This document shows, piece by piece, positions 34,657 through 44,495 of a stretch of 51,913 nt of DNA. The DNA is from Ramlibacter sp. (GTDB lineage Bacteria; Pseudomonadota; Gammaproteobacteria; Burkholderiales; Burkholderiaceae_C): contig JAJTCN010000015.1 of NCBI GenBank assembly GCA_021323335.1, positions 1 to 51,913 on the forward strand, in the 5' to 3' direction. The translations under genes and the position numbers were made by a program. The notes beneath the pieces are model-generated. The model had not been told where the DNA came from and ran no database searches. It worked only from the letters and a program-made list of their open reading frames with translations. Within the stretch, counting starts at the first letter, position 1; each line of letters starts with the position of its first letter.

Positions 34657-36470
34657 AGTGTGATTTCCTGTCCGTAAGTCCAGCGCGCAGCGTACGCGGG
34701 CCAGAGGCCGCTGGCCGTACCGGCCGGCCAGCGGTGGCTGAAAACGTGCTCCGCCTCGACCGGCCCCAGGTGCTCGGGCTCGACGCGCAGCGGCTGCGCG
34801 CCGAGGTTGAGCTCCAGGCTGAGCATCGCACCGTCGCTGTAGCGCCATTGCACCGACAGTCCGCGCTCGCCGATGCGCTGCGCCGAATGCTTGCCCGTGA
34901 GCAGCAAGCCCTGGCGCGGCGTGATCCATTGCCGGCGCGCCGCCAGCGCCGCGCGGACCTCGGCGAGCCGCTGCGCGCCGGCGCCCGTGCGGGCGCGGCC
35001 CGGGTCCGGCCGGCTGGCGTCGAAGGTGTCGCTGCTGCACGGATCCGGCAGGTCGTCGCCGCCCTGGTGGCCGAATTCGCGCTTGCGCCCGGCGCGCACG
35101 GCGTCCCGCAGTTCGCCCTCCCAGTCGGCGAAATACAGGAACGGCTCCGGCGCGCCCCATTCCTCGCCGAAGAACAGCATGGGGATGGCGGGCGTCAACA
35201 GGGCCAGCAGTGTCGGCAGGGCCGACGCTTCGGCGGGGACCAGCTCGCTCAGCCGCTCGCCGCGCGCGCGGTTGCCGACCTGGTCGTGGTTGTGCGCGAA
35301 ATTCACCAGCGCGGTCAGCGGCTGCGGCGGCGTCGCGCGGATTTCCTTGCGGGCTCCGCCCTCGTGCCGCTTCGACTCCTCGAACAGCATGCCGTGGGTG
35401 AAGCAGCGCGCCAGCAGGTCCAGCGGTGCCGCGCCGTAGTCGTGGTAATAGCGCTGGGTCTCGCCCGTCATCGCGACGTGCACGATGTGGTGGAAGTCGT
35501 CGTTCCACTGGGCGTCGTAGCGGCCCGGGAGCGGCTCGGCCGCGAGGTGGTGCCAGCCGTTGTCCTCGTTCTCCAGCACCAGGTGCACGTGGCGGCCCGG
35601 GGTCGCCGCGCGCACGCGCTCCGACAGTTCCTGCAGCACGTGGCGCGGGCTGTCGTCGCTGATGGCGTGCACGGCGTCCAGCCGCAGGCCATCGATGCGG
35701 AACTCCTGGATCCAGTACAGCGCGTTCTGGATGAAGAACTCGCGGACCCAGCGGCTGCCCGGGCCGTCGAAGTTGATCGCGGCGCCCCAGGGGCTGGACT
35801 TCGTTTGCGAGAAGAATTCCGGCGCATACGCATGCAGGTAGTTGCCGTCCGGGCCGAAGTGGTTGTAGACGACGTCCAGGAACACCGTCAGGCCGATGCG
35901 ATGCGCCTGCTGCACGAAAGCTTTCAAGTCCTCCGGCGTGCCGTAGGCGTGGTGCGGCGCGAACGGCAGCACGCCGTCGTAGCCCCAGCCGAACCGGCCG
36001 CCGAAGCTGGCCACGGGCATCAGTTCCACCGCCGTGATGCCGGTGTCGGCCAGCGATTGCAGGCGACTGGCGGCGGCGGCGAACGTGCCTTCGGGCGTGA
36101 AGGTGCCGACGTGCAGTTCATACAGCACCGTGTCCTGCCAGGGGCGTCCGGTCCAGCCGTCGTCCCACTGGAAAGCGGCGGCGTCGGTGAGGACGCTGGG
36201 CCCGTGCGGTCCTTCCGGGTTGTCGCGCGACGCCGGGTCGGGCACCAGCAGCCCGCCGTCGATGCGCCAGCGATAGGCCATGCCGGCGGCCGCATCCGGC
36301 AAGGTGCATTCCCACCACCCATCGCCCGTTGCGCGTGCCGCATGCAGCCGCGGCGCGTCACCGCGGCCGGCCGCCAGTTCCACCTGCCGCGCCGCGGGCG
36401 CCCACAGGCGGAAGGTCGCGCCGCCGCCATGCAGCCGGGCGCCGAAAGGCATCTCGTGCTCGCAATGCAC
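34653..36470 (-). CDS. treZ: Malto-oligosyltrehalose trehalohydrolase
   Basis: 605 residues, GH13. An N-terminal beta-sandwich (F-R-L-W-A-P-A-A-x-x-V) is followed by the barrel with V-Y-N-H-F-G-P-D-G-N-Y, the nucleophile region G-L-R-L-D-A-V-H, acid/base L-E-N-E-D-N and N-H-D-Q-V-G-N. It releases trehalose from maltooligosyl trehalose made by TreY. A GTG start (36468-36470) is chosen because AGGAG lies 6 bases upstream and the glgX stop is 3 bases upstream. An ATG six codons further in is the alternative. Confidence 0.93.
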   Translation of the reverse strand: MHCEHEMPFGARLHGGGATFRLWAPAARQVELAAGRGDAPRLHAARATGDGWWECTLPDAAAGMAYRWRIDGGLLVPDPASRDNPEGPHGPSVLTDAAAFQWDDGWTGRPWQDTVLYELHVGTFTPEGTFAAAASRLQSLADTGITAVELMPVASFGGRFGWGYDGVLPFAPHHAYGTPEDLKAFVQQAHRIGLTVFLDVVYNHFGPDGNYLHAYAPEFFSQTKSSPWGAAINFDGPGSRWVREFFIQNALYWIQEFRIDGLRLDAVHAISDDSPRHVLQELSERVRAATPGRHVHLVLENEDNGWHHLAAEPLPGRYDAQWNDDFHHIVHVAMTGETQRYYHDYGAAPLDLLARCFTHGMLFEESKRHEGGARKEIRATPPQPLTALVNFAHNHDQVGNRARGERLSELVPAEASALPTLLALLTPAIPMLFFGEEWGAPEPFLYFADWEGELRDAVRAGRKREFGHQGGDDLPDPCSSDTFDASRPDPGRARTGAGAQRLAEVRAALAARRQWITPRQGLLLTGKHSAQRIGERGLSVQWRYSDGAMLSLELNLGAQPLRVEPEHLGPVEAEHVFSHRWPAGTASGLWPAYAARWTYGQEITL

Positions 36471-36473
36471 CTG

Positions 36474-38654
36474 CTACTCCTGCGGCGCCTGGGTCAGCAG
36501 CGCCATGGAATGCGCCAGCAGCTCCAGCTTGGCCTCCGGCGCATAGGAGCGGGCGTCGGCCTCCTCGAAAAAGCCCTCGCCCGTGTAGATGCGAAGCGCC
36601 CATTCCCCTTCGTGCCGCGCCACGACGGGCAGGGTGAAGGTGGCGTCCTCGCCGGTGGCGTTGAACACCAGCAGCACGGAGCGTCCCGACTCTTCTTCGT
36701 GCGAGGGCGCGAAGCGCGCGTCCAGCACCGCGGCGACGCAGCGCACCGCGGGGTTGGTCCATTCCTCCGGGGTCATCTCCTGGCCCCAGACGCTGTACCA
36801 GACGATGTCGCGGCGGCCATCCGCGTCCGCGTGGCCGGTCAGCCAGGCATTGTGGCGCAGCACCGGCAGCTCGCGGCGCAGCCGCAGCATGGCTTTCGTG
36901 AAGGCCAGCAGCGGGTCCTGGCGGCGCTCGTCGGACCAGTCGAACCAGCTGATCGGGTTGTCCTGGCAATAGGCGTTGTTGTTGCCGCCCTGCGTGCGGC
37001 TCATCTCGTCCCCGCCCAGCAGCAGCGGCACGCCGCGCGAGCAGAACAGGGTGGTGAGGAAGTTGCGCTTCTGCCGCTCGCGGAACGCCAGGATCTCGGG
37101 GTCCTCGGTGGGTCCCTCGGCGCCGCAGTTCCAGCTGCGGTTGTGGCTTTCGCCGTCGCGGTTGTCCTCGGCGTTGGCTTCGTTGTGCTTGTCGTTGTAG
37201 CTGACCAGGTCGTTGAGCGTGAAGCCGTCGTGCACCGTGATCAGGTTGACGCTGGCCCGCGGCCCGCGCCGCGAAGGGCCGTAGATGTCCGCGGAGCCGC
37301 ACAGCGCCGCGGCGAAGTCGCCCAGGCTGCCTTCGACGCCGCGCCAGTAGTCGCGCACGCGATCCCGGTACTGGCCGTTCCATTCGCTCCAGCCCTGGGG
37401 GAAGCCGCCGACCTGGTAGCCGTATTCACCGAGGTCCCAGGGCTCGGCGATCATCTTGACGCGCTTGAGCACCGGGTCCTGCGCCACGGCGGACAGGAAG
37501 GGGCCGCGGTGGTCGAAGCCGCCGCTGGCGTTGCGTGCGATGGCGGGCGCCAGGTCGAAGCGGAAGCCGTCCACGTGCATCTCCTCCACCCAGTAGCGCA
37601 GGCTGTCCATGACCAGGCGCAGCATGGCCGGATGGCTGGTGTTGAGCGTGTTGCCGGTGCCCGTGAAGTCCAGGTAGTGGCGGTGGTCCTCCGTCAGCCG
37701 GTAGTAGCTGCGGTTGTCGATGCCCTTGAAGCACAGCGTCGGCCCGAGGTGGTTGCCCTCGCAGCTGTGGTTGTAGGCCACGTCGAGGATCACTTCCAGC
37801 CCCGCCGCATGCAGCGCCTTGACCATCTGCCGGAACTCGTTGATGTCGTTGCCCGCCATGTAGCGCGGGTCCGGCGCGAGGAAGCCGATGCTGTTGTAAC
37901 CCCAGTAGTTGGCCAGCCCCAGGTCCACCAGCCGGCGCTCGTCGTTGAACGCCTGCACCGGCAGCAGTTCCACCGACGTGACGCCCAGGTCCTTCAGGTG
38001 CGCGATGGCGGGCTCGGTCGCCAGGCCGGCGAAGGTGCCGCGCAGGTGCTCGGGCACGTCGGGCATCTGCTTGGTGAAGCCGCGCACGTGCACCTCGTAG
38101 AAGATGCTGTCCTGCATCGGCACCGCCGGGTGGCGGTCGTCGCCCCAGTCGAAATGCGGGTCCACCACCACGCACTTGGCGGCATGCAGCGCGTTGTCGC
38201 GCGTGTCCATGTGCAGGTCGCGCTTGTCCTGGCCCAGCGGATAGCCGTATTGCCATTCATTGCCCTTCAGGGGCCGGTCCAGCTGCTTCGCGTACGGGTC
38301 CAGCAGCAGCTTGTAGGGATTGCAGCGCCAGCCGTGCTGCGGCTCGTACGGGCCGTGCACCCGCAGGCCGTAGCGCGCGCCGGCGGCCAGGCCCGGCACG
38401 AAGCCGTGCCAGATGTCGTCGGTGCGCGCGGGCAGGGCGATGCGGCGCTCCTCGTGCGCGCCCTCGGCGTCGAACAGGCAGATCTCGACCTTTTCCGCGG
38501 CGCTCGCGAACACGGCGAAGTTCACCCCGCCGTCGTGCAGGGTCGCGCCGAGCGGCCAGGGCTGGCCGGACTGCACCGAGCCCGGCGCCCCGGCTGCGGC
38601 TGGTGGACTGCTGGCGCGGTGGGCGCGGGTCTTGCCGACGGCTTTCGCCGTCAT
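36474..38654 (-). CDS. glgX: Glycogen debranching enzyme
   Basis: 726 residues, GH13 isoamylase type. A CBM48-like N-terminal domain has [10 protein letters not shown]. The barrel contains [18 protein letters not shown] (nucleophile), I-A-E-P-W-D (acid/base) and [10 protein letters not shown]. It removes alpha-1,6 branches, delivering linear maltodextrins to the MalQ/TreY and TreZ enzymes encoded next. The ATG at 38652-38654 overlaps the glgC stop by 4 bases. An upstream in-frame extension lies inside glgC and is not used. The first 25 residues are Ala/Ser/Pro-rich and probably disordered. Confidence 0.95.
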   Translation of the reverse strand: MTAKAVGKTRAHRASSPPAAAGAPGSVQSGQPWPLGATLHDGGVNFAVFASAAEKVEICLFDAEGAHEERRIALPARTDDIWHGFVPGLAAGARYGLRVHGPYEPQHGWRCNPYKLLLDPYAKQLDRPLKGNEWQYGYPLGQDKRDLHMDTRDNALHAAKCVVVDPHFDWGDDRHPAVPMQDSIFYEVHVRGFTKQMPDVPEHLRGTFAGLATEPAIAHLKDLGVTSVELLPVQAFNDERRLVDLGLANYWGYNSIGFLAPDPRYMAGNDINEFRQMVKALHAAGLEVILDVAYNHSCEGNHLGPTLCFKGIDNRSYYRLTEDHRHYLDFTGTGNTLNTSHPAMLRLVMDSLRYWVEEMHVDGFRFDLAPAIARNASGGFDHRGPFLSAVAQDPVLKRVKMIAEPWDLGEYGYQVGGFPQGWSEWNGQYRDRVRDYWRGVEGSLGDFAAALCGSADIYGPSRRGPRASVNLITVHDGFTLNDLVSYNDKHNEANAEDNRDGESHNRSWNCGAEGPTEDPEILAFRERQKRNFLTTLFCSRGVPLLLGGDEMSRTQGGNNNAYCQDNPISWFDWSDERRQDPLLAFTKAMLRLRRELPVLRHNAWLTGHADADGRRDIVWYSVWGQEMTPEEWTNPAVRCVAAVLDARFAPSHEEESGRSVLLVFNATGEDATFTLPVVARHEGEWALRIYTGEGFFEEADARSYAPEAKLELLAHSMALLTQAPQE

Positions 38655-39949
38655 GCGAGGACCTCCAGGCGCGGCGCGGTCTCGCCGAGGTGCATTGCCT
38701 TGTCCATCGTCGCCAGGAAGGGCGACGCCGACCTGCGCGCCGGGAACATGCCCGCCGGTACCACCACGATGCCCGACGCCGTCACCGGGAAGCGCTGGCG
38801 GTCGCCCACCGGGTCGAAGCCGATGCGTTCGTCCGGCGGGATGTCGTTGTCCTGGTCGATGATCGCCCGCCGCACGCGCGCGCCGCGGCCGATGCGCGAG
38901 CGCTCCATCACGATCGAATGCTCGATGTGGGCGCCGCGCTCCACCAGCACCGAGCGGCGCAGCATGGCGTGGTCGAGCTCCGCGCCGTCCACGATGCTGC
39001 CCGAACCCACCACCGAGCGGTGGATGACGCCGTCCTCGATCTGGGCCGACTCGGCCTGGTCCGGGCTGGCGTAGATCGGCCAGTGGCGGTTGGTCATGCG
39101 GAACTTCGGCTGTGCCCCCAGCGTGTCGAAGTGCGCCTGGTAGTAGGCGTCGATGGTGCCGACGTCGCGCCAGTACGCATGCTCCTCGTACGGCTCGGTG
39201 CCGGGGATGCTGTTGGTGGCGAAGTCGTAGGCCACGAGCTTGTGGGACTTCACCATGGACGGCAGGATGTGCTTGCCGAAGTCGGTCTCGCCGTTGTCGT
39301 GCATGCGCCTGAGCTGGCGCAGCAGGACGTCGGTGTTGAAGATGTAGTTGCCCATCGAGGCCAGCGCGTGCGTGCGGCTGCCCGGCATCGGGCGGGCGCT
39401 CCTGGGCTTTTCCTGGAAGTCGGTGATGCGGTGGTCGTCGTCCACCCCCACGATCCCGAACTGGTCGCACTCGCTCAGGTCCACCGGGATGGTGGCCACG
39501 CTGGCATGGGCGTTGCTGCGAACGTGGAAGTCGATCATCTGCCGCACGTCCATGCGGTAGATGTGGTCGGCGCCGAACACCGCCACGATGTCCGGCTGCA
39601 TGGTTTCGATCAGGTGGATGTTCTGGTACACCGCATCCGCCGTGCCCTGGAACCAGTCGGGGCCGTTGCGCATCTGCGGCGGCACCACGGTGACGAAGTG
39701 CTGGGGCATGAAGCGCGCCATGGTCCAGGTCTGCCGCACGTGCTCGATCAGCGACTGGGACTTGTACTGCACCAGCAGGTAGGTGGAGTAGATCTCCGAG
39801 TTCACCAGGTTCGACAGCACGAAGTCGACGATCCGGTGCTTGCCGTTGAATGGCACCGCCGGCTTGCAGCGGTTGGCGGTCAGCGGGTGCAGGCGCGAGC
39901 CTTCGCCGCCGGCCATGACGAAGGCCAGCACGTTCTTAGTGGCGGGCAT
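38651..39949 (-). CDS. glgC: Glucose-1-phosphate adenylyltransferase
   Basis: 432 residues, the usual bacterial length. The N-terminal nucleotide-binding [11 protein letters not shown], the [14 protein letters not shown] substrate loop and G-T-A-D-A-V are present. The [10 protein letters not shown] catalytic strand, F-Q-E-K-P and Y-W-R-D-V-G-T-I-D follow, then a C-terminal left-handed beta helix. It makes ADP-glucose, the committed step of glycogen synthesis, and is normally allosterically controlled. The ATG at 39947-39949 has AGGGAG 8 bases upstream. It overlaps the 3' end of glgB by 14 bases. Confidence 0.96.
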   Translation of the reverse strand: MPATKNVLAFVMAGGEGSRLHPLTANRCKPAVPFNGKHRIVDFVLSNLVNSEIYSTYLLVQYKSQSLIEHVRQTWTMARFMPQHFVTVVPPQMRNGPDWFQGTADAVYQNIHLIETMQPDIVAVFGADHIYRMDVRQMIDFHVRSNAHASVATIPVDLSECDQFGIVGVDDDHRITDFQEKPRSARPMPGSRTHALASMGNYIFNTDVLLRQLRRMHDNGETDFGKHILPSMVKSHKLVAYDFATNSIPGTEPYEEHAYWRDVGTIDAYYQAHFDTLGAQPKFRMTNRHWPIYASPDQAESAQIEDGVIHRSVVGSGSIVDGAELDHAMLRRSVLVERGAHIEHSIVMERSRIGRGARVRRAIIDQDNDIPPDERIGFDPVGDRQRFPVTASGIVVVPAGMFPARRSASPFLATMDKAMHLGETAPRLEVLA

Positions 39950-41879
39950 GGGGAGCTCCCTGGGGGTCGGTCGTTGGAATGGGGCCGTTGGACAGGAACA
40001 CCGTGCCCAGGGGCGGCACGGCGACGAGGGCGCTGGCCGGCCAGCCGCCCACCGGATGGGGCGTGGCCTGCACGCGCCCGAGATTGCCCACGCCGCTGCC
40101 GCCATAGACGGCCGCGTCGCTGTTGAGGAGTTCATGCCAGTCGCCGGCCTCGGGCAGCGCCACGCGCAACGCGCTGCGGGGCTCCGGCGTCAGGTTGACG
40201 ATGGCCACCACCGGCGCGTCGCCGGGGCGGCCGCGCCGCAGGAAGGTGAGGATGGTCGGCTCGTGCCGCTCGCACGGCAGCCAGCTGAAGCCCTCCGGTT
40301 CGAAGTCGTGCACGTGCAGCGCGGGAAGGCGCCGGTACAGCGCGTTCAGGTCCCCGACCCAGCGCGCGAGTCCGGCGTGGAAGGGCCGTGCCCACAGGTG
40401 CCAGTCCAGCGTGCGTTCGTGGTGCCATTCCTCGTACTGGCCGAACTCGCCGCCCATGAACAGCAGCTTCTTGCCGGGGTGCGCCCACATGTAGCCGAAC
40501 AGGTTGCGCAGGCCCGCGAAGCGCTGCCATTCGTCACCGGGCTGGCGCGTCAGCAGGCTGCCCTTGCCGTACACCACCTCGTCGTGCGACAGCGGCAGGA
40601 TGAAGTTCTCGTGGAAGGCGTACACCGCGGAGAAGCGGATGTCGTCGCCGTGGTAGCGCCGGTAGAAGTGCGGCCGCGACGCATAGCGCAGCGTGTCGTT
40701 CATCCAGCCCATGTTCCACTTCATGCCGAAGCCCAGGCCGCCCCAGTCGACCGGGCGGGACACGGCGGGCCAGGCCGTCGATTCCTCGGCGATCACGTGC
40801 ACGTCCGGGAACTGCGCGTACACCGAGGTGTTCAGGTCCTGCAGGAAACGCACCGCGTCGTGGTTCTGGTTGCCGCCGTGCGCGTTGGGGATCCACTCGC
40901 CGTGCCGGCGCCCGTAATCCAGGTACAGCATGGACGCCACCGCATCGACCCGCAGGCCGTCGAAGTGGTACTTCTCCAGCCAGAACAGGGCGTTGCTGAT
41001 CAGGAAGTCGCGCACCTCGTAGCGCCCGTAGTTGAAGATCAGGCTGTTCCACTCCGGGTGGAAGCCCAGGCGCGGGTCTTCGTGCTCATACAGCGCGGTG
41101 CCGTCGAAGCGCGCGAGGGCATGCGGGTCGGACGGGAAGTGCGAAGGCACCCAGTCGAGGAGGACGCCGATGCCGCGCTGGTGCAGCGTGTCGACGAACA
41201 CCATCAGGTCCTGCGGCGTGCCGTAGCGCGCGCAGGCGGCGAAGTAGCCGGTGATCTGGTAGCCCCAGGAGCCGTAGAACGGATGCTCGGCCACCGGCAT
41301 CAGTTCGACGTGGGTGAAGCCCAGGTTCTCGCAGTGCGCCGCCAGCCGCAAGGCCAGGTCGCGGTAGTTCAGGAAGCGCCCGTCCTCCTCGCGCTGCCAC
41401 GAACCGAGGTGCACCTCGTAGATGGACATCGGGCTCTGGTGCGACTGCCGCTGCCAGCGCGTGCGCATCCATTCCTGGTCGCCCCACTCGTGCGAGAGGT
41501 CCCAGATCTGCGACGCCGTGCCGGGCGGATGCTCCATGCGAAAGGCATACGGGTCCGCCTTGTCCATCCAGTGGCCGTGCGCGTCCTGGATGCGGTACTT
41601 GTAGTACTGGCCCGCCCGGGCGCCTTCGACGAAGGCGCTCCAGCGGCCGCTGCCGTCGTCCAGGCGGTTCAGGGGTTCGCAGTGCCAGTCGTTGAACGCG
41701 CCCATCACGCCGACCTGGCGCGCGTTCGGCGCCCAGACCGTGAACCAGGTGCCGCGTTCCGTCGGGTGCGCACCCATCACCTCGAACTGGCGGTGGTGGT
41801 GGCTCGCGGAGCGGTCGCGCGCGTCGTCCCGTCGCCCGCCGGCTGCGAGCTTCTCCTCTTGGGGCGATTGGGGCTTCAT
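39936..41879 (-). CDS. glgB: 1,4-alpha-glucan branching enzyme
   Basis: 647 residues, GH13. A CBM48 domain ([15 protein letters not shown]) precedes the barrel with [10 protein letters not shown] (nucleophile), I-A-E-E-S-T (acid/base) and L-S-H-D-E-V. It is shorter than the E. coli enzyme (728) and lacks the extra N1 domain, as many do. It makes alpha-1,6 branches in glycogen. It is the first gene of the six-gene glg-tre operon. The ATG at 41877-41879 has only a weak ribosome site. The C-terminal tail of about 14 residues lies over the glgC ribosome site and start. Confidence 0.95.
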   Translation of the reverse strand: MKPQSPQEEKLAAGGRRDDARDRSASHHHRQFEVMGAHPTERGTWFTVWAPNARQVGVMGAFNDWHCEPLNRLDDGSGRWSAFVEGARAGQYYKYRIQDAHGHWMDKADPYAFRMEHPPGTASQIWDLSHEWGDQEWMRTRWQRQSHQSPMSIYEVHLGSWQREEDGRFLNYRDLALRLAAHCENLGFTHVELMPVAEHPFYGSWGYQITGYFAACARYGTPQDLMVFVDTLHQRGIGVLLDWVPSHFPSDPHALARFDGTALYEHEDPRLGFHPEWNSLIFNYGRYEVRDFLISNALFWLEKYHFDGLRVDAVASMLYLDYGRRHGEWIPNAHGGNQNHDAVRFLQDLNTSVYAQFPDVHVIAEESTAWPAVSRPVDWGGLGFGMKWNMGWMNDTLRYASRPHFYRRYHGDDIRFSAVYAFHENFILPLSHDEVVYGKGSLLTRQPGDEWQRFAGLRNLFGYMWAHPGKKLLFMGGEFGQYEEWHHERTLDWHLWARPFHAGLARWVGDLNALYRRLPALHVHDFEPEGFSWLPCERHEPTILTFLRRGRPGDAPVVAIVNLTPEPRSALRVALPEAGDWHELLNSDAAVYGGSGVGNLGRVQATPHPVGGWPASALVAVPPLGTVFLSNGPIPTTDPQGAPHARH

Positions 41880-42036
41880 GGGCCGTTCTCGTTGTTAGCC
41901 GGCCATTGTCTTTGCGCACCAGCAAGGCGCGTGAAGGAAGCGCAGATCAAGCGGCGTAGGCGCAGACCTACAATCCGCTGGGATTCACGCGGTCAGGGCG
42001 ATGTCGCGCCCGGCCGACGTCGAGCAGGGGCGTCCG
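41880..42036 (-). promoter_or_regulatory. Spacer between livF and glgB; glg-tre operon promoter region
   Basis: 157 bases that must contain the glg-tre promoter. GTAGG (41956-41960) and CCTAC (41967-41971) form a short inverted repeat. I find no minus-strand -35/-10 pair worth naming. A GGGCG/CGCCC stem near 42000 lacks a T run, so I do not call a terminator for the liv operon. Confidence 0.3.
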
Positions 42037-42750
42037 TCAGACGCCGAGGTGCTGGTCCAGCAGGTGGGGCTGCGCGCGCAGGTCTGCCGAGCTGCCGGCG
42101 AACACGACTTCGCCCTTGACCAGGATGACGTTGCGGTCCGTCACCTGGGTGACCTGCTTCCAGTTCTTGTCGACGATCACGCTGGAAATGCCGCTCGCGC
42201 GGATCACCCCGCAGATCCGCCAGATCTCGCGGGCCACCAGCGGCGCCAGGCCTTCCGTGGCTTCGTCCAGGATGAGCACGTCGGGGTTGGTCATGAGCGC
42301 GCGGCCGATGGTGAGCATCTGCTGCTCGCCGCCGGAGAGTTGCTGGCCGCCATGGCCGAGCCTTTCCTGCAGCCGCGGAAAGGTCTCCAGCACGCGCTCG
42401 TAGGTCCAGTCGCGCTGTCCCGCCGTGCCGGCCCGCGCCGCCATCACCAGGTTTTCCTTGACGCTCAGGTTGCCGAAGATGCCGCGGCCTTCCGGCACGT
42501 AGGCTATCCCCAGCTGGGCCACTTCGAAGGAAGGCCGGCCGACCATGTCGCGACCCTTCACGCGCACCGTGCCGCCGCGCGGCCGGACCAGCCCGATCAG
42601 GCTCTTGAGCAAGGTGCTCTTGCCCATGCCGTTGCGGCCCATCAGGCCGATGGTCTCGCCGCGATCGACGTGGAAATCCACGCCGCGCAGGATGTGGCTG
42701 GCGCCGTAGTACGTCTGCAGGCCGCGGGCCTCGACCAGCCGTTCAGCCAT
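42037..42750 (-). CDS. livF: LIV-type ABC transporter ATP-binding protein (LivF-like)
   Basis: 237 residues. Walker A is G-R-N-G-M-G-K-S-T near residue 37, the signature is L-S-G-G-E-Q-Q near 137, and Walker B is L-I-L-D-E-A-T-E-G-L near 157. This is the LivF pattern. The ATG (42748-42750) overlaps livG by 8 bases. In this cluster the transporter is co-oriented with benzoate-CoA ligase, so its substrate is more likely benzoate or a related acid than an amino acid; this is inference from context. Confidence 0.9.
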   Translation of the reverse strand: MAERLVEARGLQTYYGASHILRGVDFHVDRGETIGLMGRNGMGKSTLLKSLIGLVRPRGGTVRVKGRDMVGRPSFEVAQLGIAYVPEGRGIFGNLSVKENLVMAARAGTAGQRDWTYERVLETFPRLQERLGHGGQQLSGGEQQMLTIGRALMTNPDVLILDEATEGLAPLVAREIWRICGVIRASGISSVIVDKNWKQVTQVTDRNVILVKGEVVFAGSSADLRAQPHLLDQHLGV

Positions 42751-43504
42751 GGCCCACCTCGTCGACGCCCAGGTAAGCCGCCTGCACGTTGGCATCGGCG
42801 CGCACCTGTTGGGGGGTGCCGCTGGCGATGACCTGTCCGTTGACCATCACGGTCAGGTGGTCGGCCAGGGCGAACACCGCATCCATGTCGTGTTCCACCA
42901 GCATCATCGCGTGCTGCTCCTTCAGCCGCAGCAGCAGCTCCACCATGCGCTCCGCTTCCGCGGTGCCCATGCCGGCGAGCGGTTCGTCCAGCAGCATCAC
43001 CTGCGGATCGGTCGCCAGCGTCATCGCGATCTCGAGCTGGCGCTGCTCGCCATGGCTGGCCGCGCCGGCGACGTGGTCGCGCCGCGGCGCCAGGCCCGCA
43101 AGTTCCAGCGCGCGCTCGGCGCGCTCGTTGGCCTGCTTCACGCTGGAGGCGCGCGCCAGCCAGCGGGCCGCGTGCGGCGTGCGCGACTGGGCGGCCAGGC
43201 GGATGTTCTCCCACACCGTGAAGGGCAGGAAGATGTTGGTCTTCTGGTAGCTGCGGCCCAGGCCCGCGCGCGAGATGCGCTCCGGGCTCCAGCCGGTCAC
43301 GTCGCGGCCGGCCAGCGTGACGCTGCCGGCGCTGGGCTCCAGGTCGCCCGAGAGCAGGTTGGTCAGGGTGGACTTGCCGGCGCCGTTGGGGCCGATCACC
43401 GCGTGGATGCGTTGCCGCCACAGGTCCAGCGTGACGTCGTTGACGGCGGCCAGGCCGCCGAAGCGCTTGGTGAGCCCGCGCGCGGACAGCAGCACTTCAC
43501 TCAT
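42743..43504 (-). CDS. livG: LIV-type ABC transporter ATP-binding protein (LivG-like)
   Basis: 253 residues. Walker A G-P-N-G-A-G-K-S-T is near residue 40, and the signature is S-H-G-E-Q-R-Q-L-E, the LivG variant with His in place of the usual Tyr/Gly. Walker B is V-M-L-L-D-E-P-L-A-G-M. It energises uptake together with LivF. The ATG at 43502-43504 overlaps livM by 8 bases. The in-frame extension upstream lies inside livM. Confidence 0.91.
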   Translation of the reverse strand: MSEVLLSARGLTKRFGGLAAVNDVTLDLWRQRIHAVIGPNGAGKSTLTNLLSGDLEPSAGSVTLAGRDVTGWSPERISRAGLGRSYQKTNIFLPFTVWENIRLAAQSRTPHAARWLARASSVKQANERAERALELAGLAPRRDHVAGAASHGEQRQLEIAMTLATDPQVMLLDEPLAGMGTAEAERMVELLLRLKEQHAMMLVEHDMDAVFALADHLTVMVNGQVIASGTPQQVRADANVQAAYLGVDEVGHG

Positions 43505-44495
43505 GGTCGCGGTCCTTGCGGCGCAGCAGGCGCTCCAGCAGTCCCAGCAGGCCGCGCGGGGCGAAGGCCACCACCGCCACGATGAACAGGCCGGTCCACA
43601 GCTGCCAGTGCTTGCCGGCATTAAAGCTGCCGATGGTGGGCAGGTCCTTGGCCTCGTGCAGCAGCATCTCGAAGGCGAAGGCGCCGGCGATCGCGCCGGC
43701 GAAGTTGCCCATGCCGCCGAGGATGACCATCATGATCGCGTGCGCGCTCATGTGGAACCCCATCAGCTCGGGGTTCACGAACCCGGTCTGCGCGCCCCAC
43801 AGGTAGCCCGCCAGGCCGGCCAGGCCGCCCGCCAGCGTGAAGGCGGCCAGCTTGTAGCCGAAGGTGCCGAAACCCAGCGCGCGCATGCGGTGCTCGTTGA
43901 CGCGGATGCCCGCGAGCGCGCGGCCGAACGGGCTGAACAGCAGGCGGCGCAGGAACAGGTACACCAGCACCAGCATGGCCAGCGTGAAGTAGTAGAAGAC
44001 GCGCTTGTTTTCCAGGTCGAACAGGCCGGCGTCCGGCTTGAAGTTGATGTAGATGCCGTCCGAGCCGCCCAGCACCTTGTTGTCGAAGAACAGGAAGAAC
44101 ACCATCTGGGCGAACGCCATGGTGACCATGATGAAGTAGATGCCGCGCGTGCGGACCACGAAGAAGCCGATGACCAGCGCCGCCAGCGCCGAGGCGGCCA
44201 CGGCGGCGGGCAGCGTCCACCACAGGCTCACCGCTTCCGCCTGCGGGGTGAGGAAGGCCAGTGCGTAGCCCGCCAGGCCGAAGAAGGCCGCATGCCCGAG
44301 CGACACCAGGCCGGTCACGCCTTGCAGCAGGTCCAGGCTCATGGCGAAGATGGCCAGGATCATCATGCGCGCGACCATCTGCGTGTAGAAGTCGGTGCTG
44401 AAGAAGGGGAAGGCCAGCAGGGCGACGAGCGCCAGCGCCAGCGCGACCTGCAGGCCGCGCGGCAGCGTTTCGAGGTTGGTCTTGGCGGCGCTCAT
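43497..44495 (-). CDS. livM: LIV-type ABC transporter permease (LivM-like)
   Basis: 332 residues with about nine hydrophobic segments. The family motif S-L-G-H-A-A-F-F-G-L-A-G-Y-A is near residue 68, and the E-A/G-loop region A-G-I-R-V-N-E-H-R-M-R-A-L-G-F near 200 contacts the ATPases. It is an inner-membrane subunit pairing with LivH. The start overlaps the livH stop by 4 bases (ATGA). Confidence 0.92.
   Translation of the reverse strand: MSAAKTNLETLPRGLQVALALALVALLAFPFFSTDFYTQMVARMMILAIFAMSLDLLQGVTGLVSLGHAAFFGLAGYALAFLTPQAEAVSLWWTLPAAVAASALAALVIGFFVVRTRGIYFIMVTMAFAQMVFFLFFDNKVLGGSDGIYINFKPDAGLFDLENKRVFYYFTLAMLVLVYLFLRRLLFSPFGRALAGIRVNEHRMRALGFGTFGYKLAAFTLAGGLAGLAGYLWGAQTGFVNPELMGFHMSAHAIMMVILGGMGNFAGAIAGAFAFEMLLHEAKDLPTIGSFNAGKHWQLWTGLFIVAVVAFAPRGLLGLLERLLRRKDRDHE

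Noticed and set aside
29773-34677. Plus-strand open frame of 1634 codons opposite malQ/treY
   Set aside because: Same codon-register effect; the sense strand has two complete enzymes with all catalytic residues.
34734-39074. Plus-strand open frame of 1446 codons across treZ, glgX and glgC
   Set aside because: It runs antisense through three clear genes and has no recognisable domain.
41969-41974. TACAAT on the plus strand as a promoter into livF antisense
   Set aside because: There is no -35 at the right distance and no rightward gene follows.
41990-42036. Terminator after livF
   Set aside because: Only a 5-bp GGGCG/CGCCC stem with no T run is present.
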